Assembly (NCBI GenBank): GCA_003542955.1
Contig: DPJP01000177.1
Span: 7,699 to 13,795, forward strand
Length of the DNA: 6,097 bases
Direction of reading: 5' to 3'
Source: Armatimonadota bacterium
GTDB lineage: Bacteria > Armatimonadota > Zipacnadia > Zipacnadales > UBA11051
Part shown: piece by piece, positions 1 through 5,988 of the stretch
Layout of the letters: every line of letters starts with the position of its first letter
Position numbering within the stretch: the stretch's first letter is position 1
Made by a program: the position numbers and the translations under genes
Notes under the pieces: generated by a model
What the model was told of the DNA's origin: nothing
What the model saw: the letters and a program-made list of their open reading frames with translations, nothing else
Databases searched by the model: none

Positions 1-702
1 ATACTCGATCCGCACCGCATCCACGTGATAGGTCTCGGCGAAGCCGGAGACGGCCTGGGGTGCGCCGCCGTACAGAAAGTCGGTGATGGGCGACCACACC
101 GTCTCCCCCGCCGGCCTGCCGAGCAGCGTCGGGTAGGCGAGCAGTGCGTTGTCACGGCCCGCGAGCTGCTGCCAGCACACCCCGCCCATCGCCAGCCCCG
201 GCAGCACCAGCGCATACTGCGGGCAGACGCCGTCGCCGGCGAAGCCGATCATGAACACAGGCGGCTCGGTCTCATCCTGGCTTGCGGTATACCGACGCGT
301 GAGCAGCATGAGATTCAGCGGCCAGTCGCCCTTGCTCCGCAGCCACCCGTGCGCGCCGACGGCATAGCGCCGCGGACGGCCGTCGGCAAACTGGAGGAAG
401 CTCCCGCGGAACGATCCGGCCTCCGAGGTCTCGCGCCACTGCCCGCTGCGGATGTTCCAGTCATCGAGTGACATCGATACGCGGCTGTGATAGCCGATCG
501 GCGCGATAGCCTGCAGCGGGGCGATGTACTCGACGCGGCCGTCGGATATCCAGCTCCCGGCCCCGCCGAGCGCGGGCGGCCAGTGCGGGTGGATCAGCTC
601 GTGCGAGGCAGCGGGCCAATCGCGGCCGATGCCCCACTTCTCTATCCGCCCATCGGCATGGGGGTTGTCGAGTATCAGGTTGCAGACGGTCTTGATGTGC
701 AT
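1..702 (-). CDS. Unrecognised protein, C-terminus beyond the window
   Basis: An uninterrupted frame of 234 codons begins with ATG at 702 and runs off the window at base 1 without a stop, so the true length is unknown. The start is well supported: a GAGGT ribosome-binding motif lies 8 nt upstream, and the product opens MHIKTVCNLILDN. The visible protein has no signal peptide or obvious membrane helix. It is rich in Trp, Tyr and Gly (for example GWLRSKGDWPLNLML and VCWQQLAGRDN), with alternating hydrophobic and polar stretches that suggest a beta-rich, extracellular or virion-type fold. I do not recognise a family or any catalytic motif. It lies 153 nt downstream of the candidate toxin gene, on the same strand, and in composition resembles the large genes at 2503-5720 more than the Panacea genes. 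A tail or surface component is possible but not shown. That this is a real gene is likely; its function is unknown. Confidence 0.72.
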   Translation of the reverse strand, partial: MHIKTVCNLILDNPHADGRIEKWGIGRDWPAASHELIHPHWPPALGGAGSWISDGRVEYIAPLQAIAPIGYHSRVSMSLDDWNIRSGQWRETSEAGSFRGSFLQFADGRPRRYAVGAHGWLRSKGDWPLNLMLLTRRYTASQDETEPPVFMIGFAGDGVCPQYALVLPGLAMGGVCWQQLAGRDNALLAYPTLLGRPAGETVWSPITDFLYGGAPQAVSGFAETYHVDAVRIEY

Positions 703-710
703 GGGGATTA

Positions 711-715
711 ACCTC
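711..715 (-). promoter_or_regulatory. Ribosome binding site that fixes the start at 702
   Basis: Read on the minus strand this is GAGGT, 8 nt before ATG 702. It matters because the gene has no stop inside the window and its start rests on this site plus the open frame. Confidence 0.6.
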
Positions 716-855
716 GGGGGGGAGCGTCTCAGCCATCGCGTTGTGTAGCACGGCATGAGGGCGGTGTGGCAGCATGTTCGGGCAGCCCGCGTAGCGTGGA
801 GCACGACGGTGGGGATGCCTACGCATGGGTGTCGCGCGTGTTGACTTGGGGAGGC

Positions 856-1290
856 CTACCCTCTGGTCGACTCGCACACCTGGTGGTCTGGGTCCCACCA
901 GAGCACTCGGAGGACGGGGCCGATGCGAATGCCCCAGATCCGTGGCTTGCTCTTGATCCGTAGAGAGAACAACTCATCGAGGTCGTCGTGATGCAGGTTT
1001 TGGAGGCGTCTGCGCGCTTCGGCGACCAGTCGACTGCATGGGACGAAGTGGCTTCCGGTTCCCTGCTCGATCTCCGTCCAGGTCATCCCTTCGAGTTGCC
1101 CCAATCGTGTCAGCACGCCTGGGAGGTCCTTGCCGGGCAGGCAACTGAAGCACCACGGCCCGCCCACATCGACGATAGAGAATGACCAGACGGGGTGTTG
1201 CCCACTCGGGTCGGGGAGACCCTCGACGCGGGGCTGCTTGCCGGTCGTGGGTGGAGCGTTGCGAATAGAGGGCTTCCTACGCCGAGACAT
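856..1290 (-). CDS. Putative toxin of a Panacea-type toxin-antitoxin pair
   Basis: A 144-residue protein. The ATG at 1290 is preferred because a strong GGAGGG motif (1301-1306) lies 10 nt upstream; an ATG at 1308 would add six residues but has a poor site. After a basic, probably flexible N-terminus (MSRRRK, then Pro/Thr-rich to about residue 31) there is a compact domain. Visible landmarks are W35-S-F, D41, GPW (44-46), the segment TWTEIE (70-75), SHFVP (80-84), A92-RRRL, LFSLR (107-111), RIWGI (117-121) and a closing LWWDPDHQV (130-138). From memory this matches a widespread family of small uncharacterised proteins ending in an LWWDP-x-HxV motif; I know no established biochemical activity for it. 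The gene overlaps the upstream Panacea gene by 14 nt, the usual antitoxin-first arrangement, and this is the main reason for the toxin call. Target and mechanism are unknown. The CDS is secure; the toxin role is inference. Confidence 0.72.
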   Translation of the reverse strand: MSRRRKPSIRNAPPTTGKQPRVEGLPDPSGQHPVWSFSIVDVGGPWCFSCLPGKDLPGVLTRLGQLEGMTWTEIEQGTGSHFVPCSRLVAEARRRLQNLHHDDLDELFSLRIKSKPRIWGIRIGPVLRVLWWDPDHQVCESTRG

Positions 1291-1723
1291 CGCTGGGGAG
1301 CCCTCCATAGTACTCGGCCATGGATGCGTGCCTTATCTCGACGTTGCTGCGTTCGCCCTCGGGCAGACCCTTACGGGCATCGCGCCATGGTGCTTCCATG
1401 TGGGAGAGGTCGCTCAGCCATTGAGCGCTCCTGGGCTCGTAGAACTCGACGACGGCGTCTATAGTCTCAATCGCACACTGGTCGAGTCTCGTGGGATCGC
1501 CTTCAGGCCACTTCTCGACCTCGAACTTGCCACGGTGAACGTCATACAGCGCGGGGATCACCGGGCCGTTGGCCCAGGCCTCGATCCTCTCAGCAAACAG
1601 CGGACGCTCGTCCCAGACAAGCGACCAGGCCTGGCAGTAGTACACGAGCTTCTGCAGCTTCATGGCAGTCATGCGGCCCGATTTGCTCAGAATGTAGGCC
1701 GCGACATCATGCGCGCTGGCCAT
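1277..1723 (-). CDS. Panacea-domain (DUF4065/GepA-like) antitoxin
   Basis: A 148-residue protein with the hallmarks of the Panacea domain (also known as DUF4065, SocA-like or GepA). The opening MASAHDVAAYIL leads to KLQKLVYYCQAW (22-33), then EAWANGPVIPALY (48-60), and a C-terminal helix pair ending in LSHMEAPWRDAR (106-117). The family's known role is neutralising many unrelated toxins by direct protein contact, and its genes are often next to the toxin gene. The start at 1723 is chosen because GAAGGA (1731-1736) lies 7 nt upstream and the domain begins at once; ATGs at 1753 and 1777 would add a non-homologous extension and have poor sites. It overlaps the next gene by 14 nt, so the pair is probably translated together. 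No DNA-binding domain is evident, so autoregulation would need the toxin complex or another factor. The family call is strong; pairing with the downstream gene is inferred from context. Confidence 0.88.
   Translation of the reverse strand: MASAHDVAAYILSKSGRMTAMKLQKLVYYCQAWSLVWDERPLFAERIEAWANGPVIPALYDVHRGKFEVEKWPEGDPTRLDQCAIETIDAVVEFYEPRSAQWLSDLSHMEAPWRDARKGLPEGERSNVEIRHASMAEYYGGLPSDVSA
1301..1306 (-). promoter_or_regulatory. Ribosome binding site of the candidate toxin, inside the Panacea gene
   Basis: GGAGGG on the minus strand, 10 nt before ATG 1290 and inside the 3' end of the upstream Panacea coding sequence. Toxin translation is therefore probably coupled to antitoxin translation. It favours the start at 1290 over 1308. 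Confidence 0.5.
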
Positions 1724-1730
1724 CGAGCGT

Positions 1731-1736
1731 TCCTTC
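1731..1736 (-). promoter_or_regulatory. Ribosome binding site of the first Panacea gene
   Basis: GAAGGA on the minus strand with a 7-nt spacer to ATG 1723. It decides the start against two in-frame upstream ATGs (1753 and 1777). Confidence 0.6.
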
Positions 1737-1788
1737 ACCGCAACCGTCTCCATTCCCCCGTGGGCGTGCAGAGCCACGGTCTACTAAC

Positions 1789-1851
1789 CGAACAGACAGT
1801 GACGAACACATCATCTGCGTACCGCTAGTATTGCCACCGATCGCTGTTCGT
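1789..1851. repeat. Inverted CGAACA motifs between the two Panacea genes
   Basis: Three related half-sites lie in the 143-nt gap upstream of the toxin-antitoxin pair: CGAACAG at 1789-1795, ACGAACA at 1802-1808, and the inverted copy CTGTTCGT at 1844-1851. The right-hand copy is a perfect 7-nt inverted match to each of the other two. The position, upstream of an operon of this type, would suit an operator, but no convincing -35/-10 pair is visible in this gap, so the role is speculative. Confidence 0.3.
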
Positions 1852-1866
1852 GAAACCAGTGGCAGG

Positions 1867-2385
1867 CTACCCATTTGCGAGGTAATCAAGCAAGTCATCG
1901 GCATCGGGCAGTGACGCAACAATCGCCTCGATCGGGATGAAGTCGTTGTCGCGCGCGGCCTGGTATGCGGGCTCGCGATGGCTTATGGCCTTCAACTCGG
2001 CGAACGACATCCCGCCATATTGGTCAATCGCGGCATCAAGGCACTCGATCTCCGACTCGCTGAGCAGATCAGCATTCGCAACGCGGCAGGGCGTCAATGT
2101 CCTGTCGTCGGCGGTGATGTCGCTCCTGATCTCGGGCGGCGTCCGGTAGCAACCGTCGGCGCGCCCACGAGCGTCGCGCACGATGTCGAAGGCCAGGCTC
2201 GGCACCGGGCCGTGCTTCATCGCCACATAGCTGTCACCGTATATCAGGCGTCCATACTCTGACAGGTGACCCTTGTCCGCGAAGTAGATGACCTTCAGCG
2301 CCGCATACAGGTCGGGGACCCGTGCGGCCACGTAGAGCAGCACTTCGCAGGCCTTCTTGATGTCAGGATTAGCCCTCAGCGGCAT
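1867..2385 (-). CDS. Second Panacea-domain (SocA/DUF4065-like) protein
   Basis: A 172-residue protein of the other common Panacea flavour. LKVIYFADKGHLSEYGR (30-46) matches the family's KLLYFAD-like helix, GDSYVAMKHGPVPS (50-63) matches the conserved Y-x-A-x-x-x-GPVPS strand, and ISHREPAYQAAR (134-145) matches the C-terminal SH-x-E-x-x-W/Y-x-x-A motif also seen in the downstream Panacea protein. The two share architecture but little identity, so they are not a recent duplication. The start at 2385 is preferred over upstream ATGs (2469 and 2490) because GGGGAG (2393-2398) lies 7 nt before it, the domain begins immediately, and a promoter covers the longer N-terminal extension. Family members act as antitoxins or adaptors; SocA of Caulobacter is a proteolytic adaptor for the SocB toxin. 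No separate toxin gene adjoins this one: the next gene is the other Panacea gene 143 nt away. The partner is therefore unknown. Confidence 0.86.
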   Translation of the reverse strand: MPLRANPDIKKACEVLLYVAARVPDLYAALKVIYFADKGHLSEYGRLIYGDSYVAMKHGPVPSLAFDIVRDARGRADGCYRTPPEIRSDITADDRTLTPCRVANADLLSESEIECLDAAIDQYGGMSFAELKAISHREPAYQAARDNDFIPIEAIVASLPDADDLLDYLANG

Positions 2386-2392
2386 CAACACT

Positions 2393-2398
2393 CTCCCC
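2393..2398 (-). promoter_or_regulatory. Ribosome binding site of the second Panacea gene
   Basis: GGGGAG on the minus strand, 7 nt before ATG 2385. It selects this start over longer in-frame alternatives. Confidence 0.55.
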
Positions 2399-2457
2399 AC
2401 TTCCCCGCGCGGTAGACTGCGTCGCGAATGCCGGACGCAAGCAACACGGCCACCAGT

Positions 2458-2486
2458 AGTATGACACATTCGCGTAAGTAGTTCAA
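2458..2486 (-). promoter_or_regulatory. Sigma70-like promoter for the Panacea module
   Basis: Read on the minus strand: TTGAAC (2481-2486), a 17-nt spacer, then CATACT (2458-2463). Each hexamer matches the consensus at four of six positions. It starts 17 nt after the stop of the 583-residue gene and would give a leader of roughly 65 nt to ATG 2385. This suggests the Panacea genes have their own transcription rather than depending only on the upstream operon. No terminator hairpin is visible between the two, so read-through is possible. Confidence 0.45.
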
Positions 2487-2502
2487 CCAACGCTGTCCCG
2501 CG

Positions 2503-4254
2503 TCACACCCTCACCTCAACCGGCCCCTGCCAGCTCTGCCCGAGGTCCCAACTGTGCCACGCGTACATCTTCTCGGTGTCGGCATGCCGCGCGCCGACGT
2601 ACAGCATCCGGCCGTCGCCGTGGATGTCCACGCTGTCATACTTGCCACTTGTGTCGACATCAGTCACAAAGCGGAATGTATCATACTCCGCCTGCATATA
2701 CGCCACGCGGATCGTGCCGTTCTGAATCCACACATACCACGCCACGCCGTCAGGGTCTGTATACACGCCACACGGCCTCCCTCCGCCGATGATCCGCAGC
2801 CACGCCCACTCCCACTGCCGCTCATACAGTCGCGCGATGAGCGTATCCTCCGGCGGGGCATTCACCCGGTACTCATAATAGATAGGCTCCGCGCCGTCGT
2901 AGCGGGCGACGACATCCAGCCCCGCCGCCCAGTAGCCGTGACCATCGCTGCAGGGCTGCGCCGCTATCTGCCAGGGGTCGCCGCTGCCGGCCTCGCGCTG
3001 GAACACCCGTCCGCGGCAGCGGCCGCGCGCGCTCGCCATCCCGTGGATGCCGCCCTGCATCACCAGCACGCCGTGCGGCTTGTAGAGGATCCCCGGCACC
3101 TGCTGCCAGAGGTACGCGCCGAACCGGCCGGGATATGTCTCGGCGTCAACAGGCCAGTCCTGCCGCTCGCAGAGGTCGAAGCTGTAGCCATGAGTCAACA
3201 CGTCGCCATCCGCGTCCTCCGTCAGCGCCTCCCAATCCGTGGGCAGTTGTGCGCTGAAACCCTCGCAGCAGAAGCCGAGGATGCCCAGGTACTGTCCCAG
3301 GCTCCACGCGGCGGAGAGATCCGTGCCGGTCTGCGCCCCGTAGAGCCAGTTGATGTGCTCGACGAGTTGCTCGTGCCCGCTGTGGACGTTGTAGTTGCCG
3401 GAGGTGCGCAGCGCCTGCTCGCACTTGCCGTCGACGACCGCGCGCAACCCGCCCGCGGCGTAGAGGTGCCTCGGCTCGTGGAAGGTCAGCAGCGTGTGCG
3501 GTGTCACCTCCGCCCGGTCCGGGTCGTGATCGCTGTGCCGCCGCAGCCATACCCCTCCGAGTGTCCACTGCATCGCCTCATGCGGGAAGTCGATCTCGAC
3601 GCGGGTGACATGCTCAAGCCGCGGGCGCTCACGAGTCCAGAGGTCCACCCACAGCCGGTTGTTCTTCCACTTGACGGTGTAGCTCACCGTCTGCGGCTCC
3701 GAGAGGCTGCAGGTCACCTGCCGGTCGCTGCTGGTGCGGTGATCATCCTCGACGGTCTCCGTCCGATAGGTGAGGCGCACGGTGAAGGTCGTCTCGGACG
3801 GCACATCGGCGGGTGTCAGTTCGATCCCGAGGTGGCGGTGCGACTGGTACCACGTGACATCCTCATCGTAGGAGGTGTAGCCCTCATACGGTGAGCCGTA
3901 GTCGGAGCGGAAGCGGTTGGCGCGGTGGTAGAAGTAGGCGACAGGGAAGATCGCGAAGGCGCATGGGGGGCCGGCGAGGTGCTGACACCGGCTCAGCCAG
4001 TTGTCCGTCAGGTCGCGGTAGAGGGCTCCACCACCGGCAGGGACCGAGCAGATGACTGCCGCGCTGCTGCCGATGCCGCCGCCGGTGACGGTGAAGTCAT
4101 CAGATCGCCACGCCGATGGTCGCCCACTCAGCGACTCGGGCACGTCGGCATTCACATCCGTATGCCGAATGCGGATGTCGAAGCGTGGGTCGCTGTGGCA
4201 ATCCGTGGCCGAGAGGCCCGGGACGCCGAATATCAACACAGGCCAGTTGCTCAT
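2503..4254 (-). CDS. Large unrecognised protein with C-terminal Asp-box / propeller-like segment
   Basis: A 583-residue protein starting at ATG 4254, which shares its A with the stop of the upstream gene (TGATG); no strong ribosome binding motif is seen, so reinitiation is likely. It has no signal peptide or membrane helix. The N-terminal 300 residues are rich in short beta-strand-like stretches (for example TFTVRLTYRTE and KNNRLWVDLWTRERP). The C-terminal ~90 residues look like beta-propeller blades: GVYTDPDGVAWYVW (496-509), then SVDIHGDGRMLYVGAR (541-556), and a canonical Asp-box S-x-D-x-G-x-x-W as SWDLGQSW (568-575), only eight residues from the end. Asp-boxes occur in sialidases, other glycosidases and many carbohydrate-binding or phage tail proteins; by themselves they do not show catalysis. 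I recognise no full-length family. Possible roles are a surface or tail-like carbohydrate-binding protein. The gene is secure; the role is open. Confidence 0.8.
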   Translation of the reverse strand: MSNWPVLIFGVPGLSATDCHSDPRFDIRIRHTDVNADVPESLSGRPSAWRSDDFTVTGGGIGSSAAVICSVPAGGGALYRDLTDNWLSRCQHLAGPPCAFAIFPVAYFYHRANRFRSDYGSPYEGYTSYDEDVTWYQSHRHLGIELTPADVPSETTFTVRLTYRTETVEDDHRTSSDRQVTCSLSEPQTVSYTVKWKNNRLWVDLWTRERPRLEHVTRVEIDFPHEAMQWTLGGVWLRRHSDHDPDRAEVTPHTLLTFHEPRHLYAAGGLRAVVDGKCEQALRTSGNYNVHSGHEQLVEHINWLYGAQTGTDLSAAWSLGQYLGILGFCCEGFSAQLPTDWEALTEDADGDVLTHGYSFDLCERQDWPVDAETYPGRFGAYLWQQVPGILYKPHGVLVMQGGIHGMASARGRCRGRVFQREAGSGDPWQIAAQPCSDGHGYWAAGLDVVARYDGAEPIYYEYRVNAPPEDTLIARLYERQWEWAWLRIIGGGRPCGVYTDPDGVAWYVWIQNGTIRVAYMQAEYDTFRFVTDVDTSGKYDSVDIHGDGRMLYVGARHADTEKMYAWHSWDLGQSWQGPVEVRV

Positions 4255-5720
4255 CAGGCGCTCACAGGGAGGTTATTCGCGCGAAGCGAGGTGCGGTCCA
4301 GCAGCAGGCCGATGTGCCCGCTCCAGAATTCGCACTTCGCGCCGTCGGTGCGCTGCCAGCCGGCGTAGGGAGCGAAGCGCTGCACGTAGGGCGAGAAGAT
4401 GCGCCGCAGCTCACCGATCGGCAGCGGGCAGGCGGTACACTCCTCGAAGGGGCCGGTGCTCACCCAGTCGGTCTGGGAGGTATCGGGCCAGGCGGCGGGG
4501 ATGTAGGAGACCCTGTTCATCCCGTGCGGGCGCAGTTGGCTGCCGCAGAACGGGCAGTAGCAGTCGAGCGGGTTGATGCCGGCGCCGAGGCTGCGCGGCC
4601 AGAAGCCCGGCGGCGCGGGGCAGATGCACGTGGCGCTCTGCCAGCACGGGCAGACGGCGTTGCCGTCATGGAGCCACACGAGCACATTGTCATAGCGGCT
4701 GTTGTGGGTCGTCTGCCCCCAGTCGCAGAGGGCTATCCGGGTGAGGTCGAGCATGAAGGGCGGGGAGATGGCGCCGCCGACGCCGATATCGCCGACATGG
4801 TAGCCGCGGCTTTCGAGGTCGATATTGGCGCCGTTGCCGACGAGGTAGTATTCGGCGCCATCGGCTTTCTTCGAGAGGCCGTCGAGTTGGAGGGGGATGT
4901 TGGAGACCTGAATGCTCTCGAACCGGCCGTAGGTGACGTCGTGCTCGCCGATGGATTTGTGGAGGGTGGCGTTTGGAGCGAACTGTGAGGTGGGCGCAGG
5001 GTGGCTCCATAGATTCTCAGGGGTCGTGATGCCTCGGAGCCCACCGAACGTGATCTCGGTGCGCATCTGGTCCCTCGGGTTCCATTCGTCGCGGTACATC
5101 AACTCCGACGAGTGAGTTGGCCCGCCATCGCTACCCATGTGGGTAGTGATGTCCCTCGTCCGTGCCAGTTGGCTAACGGTGGATGTTACCGAGATGCTCA
5201 CTTCGCCCGCCCATCCTGTATCATCGCCGACCCACAGCCATGTCGGCGCGCCGGTGAACTCCCAATACTCGATATACGCATCACCAAAACTGCATAGATA
5301 CACGAACCCATCGGCGCCAGGTGCCTTTCCGTCAGGCACGGTCCCATCCGGCCACCCACCCCGTGTCGTGTAATCAACCAGGGTGAACATCATGGACGCG
5401 AGACTGATAGTGAGTTCCTTGGTCGCCGCGCTGATCATCATCGGCGAGAGGTCCTGGCTCATCACGCGCAACGTGCAACTGAAGCTGTAGCTCTCCGTCA
5501 CCTGTGTGTCTGCCACGCCATGCTCCTCCGGGTTGATCGTGCAGCCGCAGGACACGTACTCATCCGCGCTGTCGTCGAACACCGTCCCCAGCCCAACCCT
5601 CCGTGCCACCTCGTTGCACCCGCACCGAAGCTGCTCCCCAAACGCCCACCAGCACATCGCCCCCACGCTCACCGCCAGCCCCACCATGATCGCTGCCGCG
5701 AGCTTCATGCGCTCTTTCAT
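4254..5720 (-). CDS. Membrane-anchored cysteine-rich protein with zinc-ribbon-like C-terminus
   Basis: A 488-residue protein from ATG 5720. The frame extends to an ATG at 5777 (507 residues), but 5720 is preferred because a promoter lies across the extension and the product then begins with a typical signal/anchor: MKERMK, a hydrophobic stretch from about L7 to F27, then a polar region. The cysteine in AMCWW does not fit a lipobox, so an uncleaved anchor or an ordinary signal peptide is more likely than a lipoprotein. Two CGC motifs follow (C33/C35 and C58/C60). The C-terminus has paired cysteines C357/C359 and C365/C367, then CPFCG (C389, C392) and CTAC (C428, C431), a spacing compatible with a four-cysteine zinc ribbon; C387 and C463 are extra. 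No enzyme motif was found and the family is not recognised. It heads an operon with the 583-residue gene. The CDS is firm; the function is unknown. Confidence 0.78.
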   Translation of the reverse strand: MKERMKLAAAIMVGLAVSVGAMCWWAFGEQLRCGCNEVARRVGLGTVFDDSADEYVSCGCTINPEEHGVADTQVTESYSFSCTLRVMSQDLSPMMISAATKELTISLASMMFTLVDYTTRGGWPDGTVPDGKAPGADGFVYLCSFGDAYIEYWEFTGAPTWLWVGDDTGWAGEVSISVTSTVSQLARTRDITTHMGSDGGPTHSSELMYRDEWNPRDQMRTEITFGGLRGITTPENLWSHPAPTSQFAPNATLHKSIGEHDVTYGRFESIQVSNIPLQLDGLSKKADGAEYYLVGNGANIDLESRGYHVGDIGVGGAISPPFMLDLTRIALCDWGQTTHNSRYDNVLVWLHDGNAVCPCWQSATCICPAPPGFWPRSLGAGINPLDCYCPFCGSQLRPHGMNRVSYIPAAWPDTSQTDWVSTGPFEECTACPLPIGELRRIFSPYVQRFAPYAGWQRTDGAKCEFWSGHIGLLLDRTSLRANNLPVSA

Positions 5721-5729
5721 AATGGCAGA

Positions 5730-5759
5730 AGCATACACGAACAGGCGTTTGGTAGTCAA
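5730..5759 (-). promoter_or_regulatory. Sigma70-like promoter giving a probable leaderless message
   Basis: Read on the minus strand: TTGACT (5754-5759), an 18-nt spacer, then TATGCT (5730-5735). The -10 element ends only 9 nt before ATG 5720, so transcription would start within about 3 nt of the start codon, leaving no room for a ribosome binding site. Indeed none is seen. The spacer contains CACGAACAG (5736-5744), also present inverted at 1844-1852. Confidence 0.5.
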
Positions 5760-5870
5760 GGGGAATGATAGAGTCATATATGTCTTTTCACGGTGATTGC
5801 GTGGGGTGCAGTCGCCTCATGCGGTTTTGCCGAGTTCATCTGCGCTCTCTGTGCGGGGGGGCATCGTGCC

Positions 5871-5984
5871 GCCGTTCGGGCCTCACCCCCCCGCCCCCCT
5901 CTCCCTGTATCCGGCCTGCTCCGTCTCAGACGGCGAGACGCAGCAGGCCGGCGGGACGAGGGGGGAGAACGGCAAACGGCACCT
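5871..5984. repeat. Long palindromic repeat, copy 1
   Basis: This element folds on itself along almost its whole length. The core is a 10-bp arm CCGGCCTGCT (5911-5920), a C-C mismatch, a 6-bp CGTCTC/GAGACG stem and a 7-nt loop (5928-5934), closed by AGCAGGCCGG (5942-5951). Outside it, CCCCCCTC can pair with GAGGGGGG, and GCCGTT (5871-5876) pairs with AACGGC (5968-5973). The right flank ends ACGGCACCT. There is no T-rich tail, so it does not look like a simple terminator. It resembles REP-like or CCTCACCCC...CCTCTCCC palindromes found in many high-GC genomes; that comparison is from memory. Confidence 0.75.
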
Positions 5985-5988
5985 TCAC

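Noticed and set aside
703..855. Terminator or promoter in the gap after the toxin candidate
   Set aside because: Only a weak 6-nt GCGTAG/CTACGC inverted pair is visible, with a wide gap and no T-tract, and no convincing -35/-10 pair for the gene at 702.
461..898. A 145-codon minus-strand frame overlapping the partial gene and the end of the toxin candidate
   Set aside because: It conflicts with the frame starting at 702, which has a good ribosome binding site; its product is Arg/Pro/His-rich and looks like an off-frame translation.
1130..1828. A 232-codon open frame on the plus strand
   Set aside because: It is antisense to the clearly recognisable Panacea gene and to part of the toxin candidate.
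1724..1866. Dedicated promoter for the toxin-antitoxin pair
   Set aside because: Possible -10-like stretches exist, but none has a suitable -35 at 16-18 nt, so no promoter is annotated here.
2386..2490. A 35-residue N-terminal extension of the second Panacea gene
   Set aside because: It lacks family similarity, overlaps the candidate promoter, and a well-spaced GGGGAG precedes the ATG at 2385.
2554..3894. A 446-codon open frame on the plus strand
   Set aside because: It is antisense to the 583-residue gene. Its product is rich in Arg, Ala, Val and His with no domain, as expected from the opposite strand of GC-rich coding DNA, while the minus frame has an Asp-box and a coupled start.
4116..4988. 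A 290-codon open frame on the plus strand
   Set aside because: It spans the 4254 gene junction antisense to both genes; the Ala/Gly/Val-rich translation has no motif, and the minus frame carries the conserved cysteine pairs.
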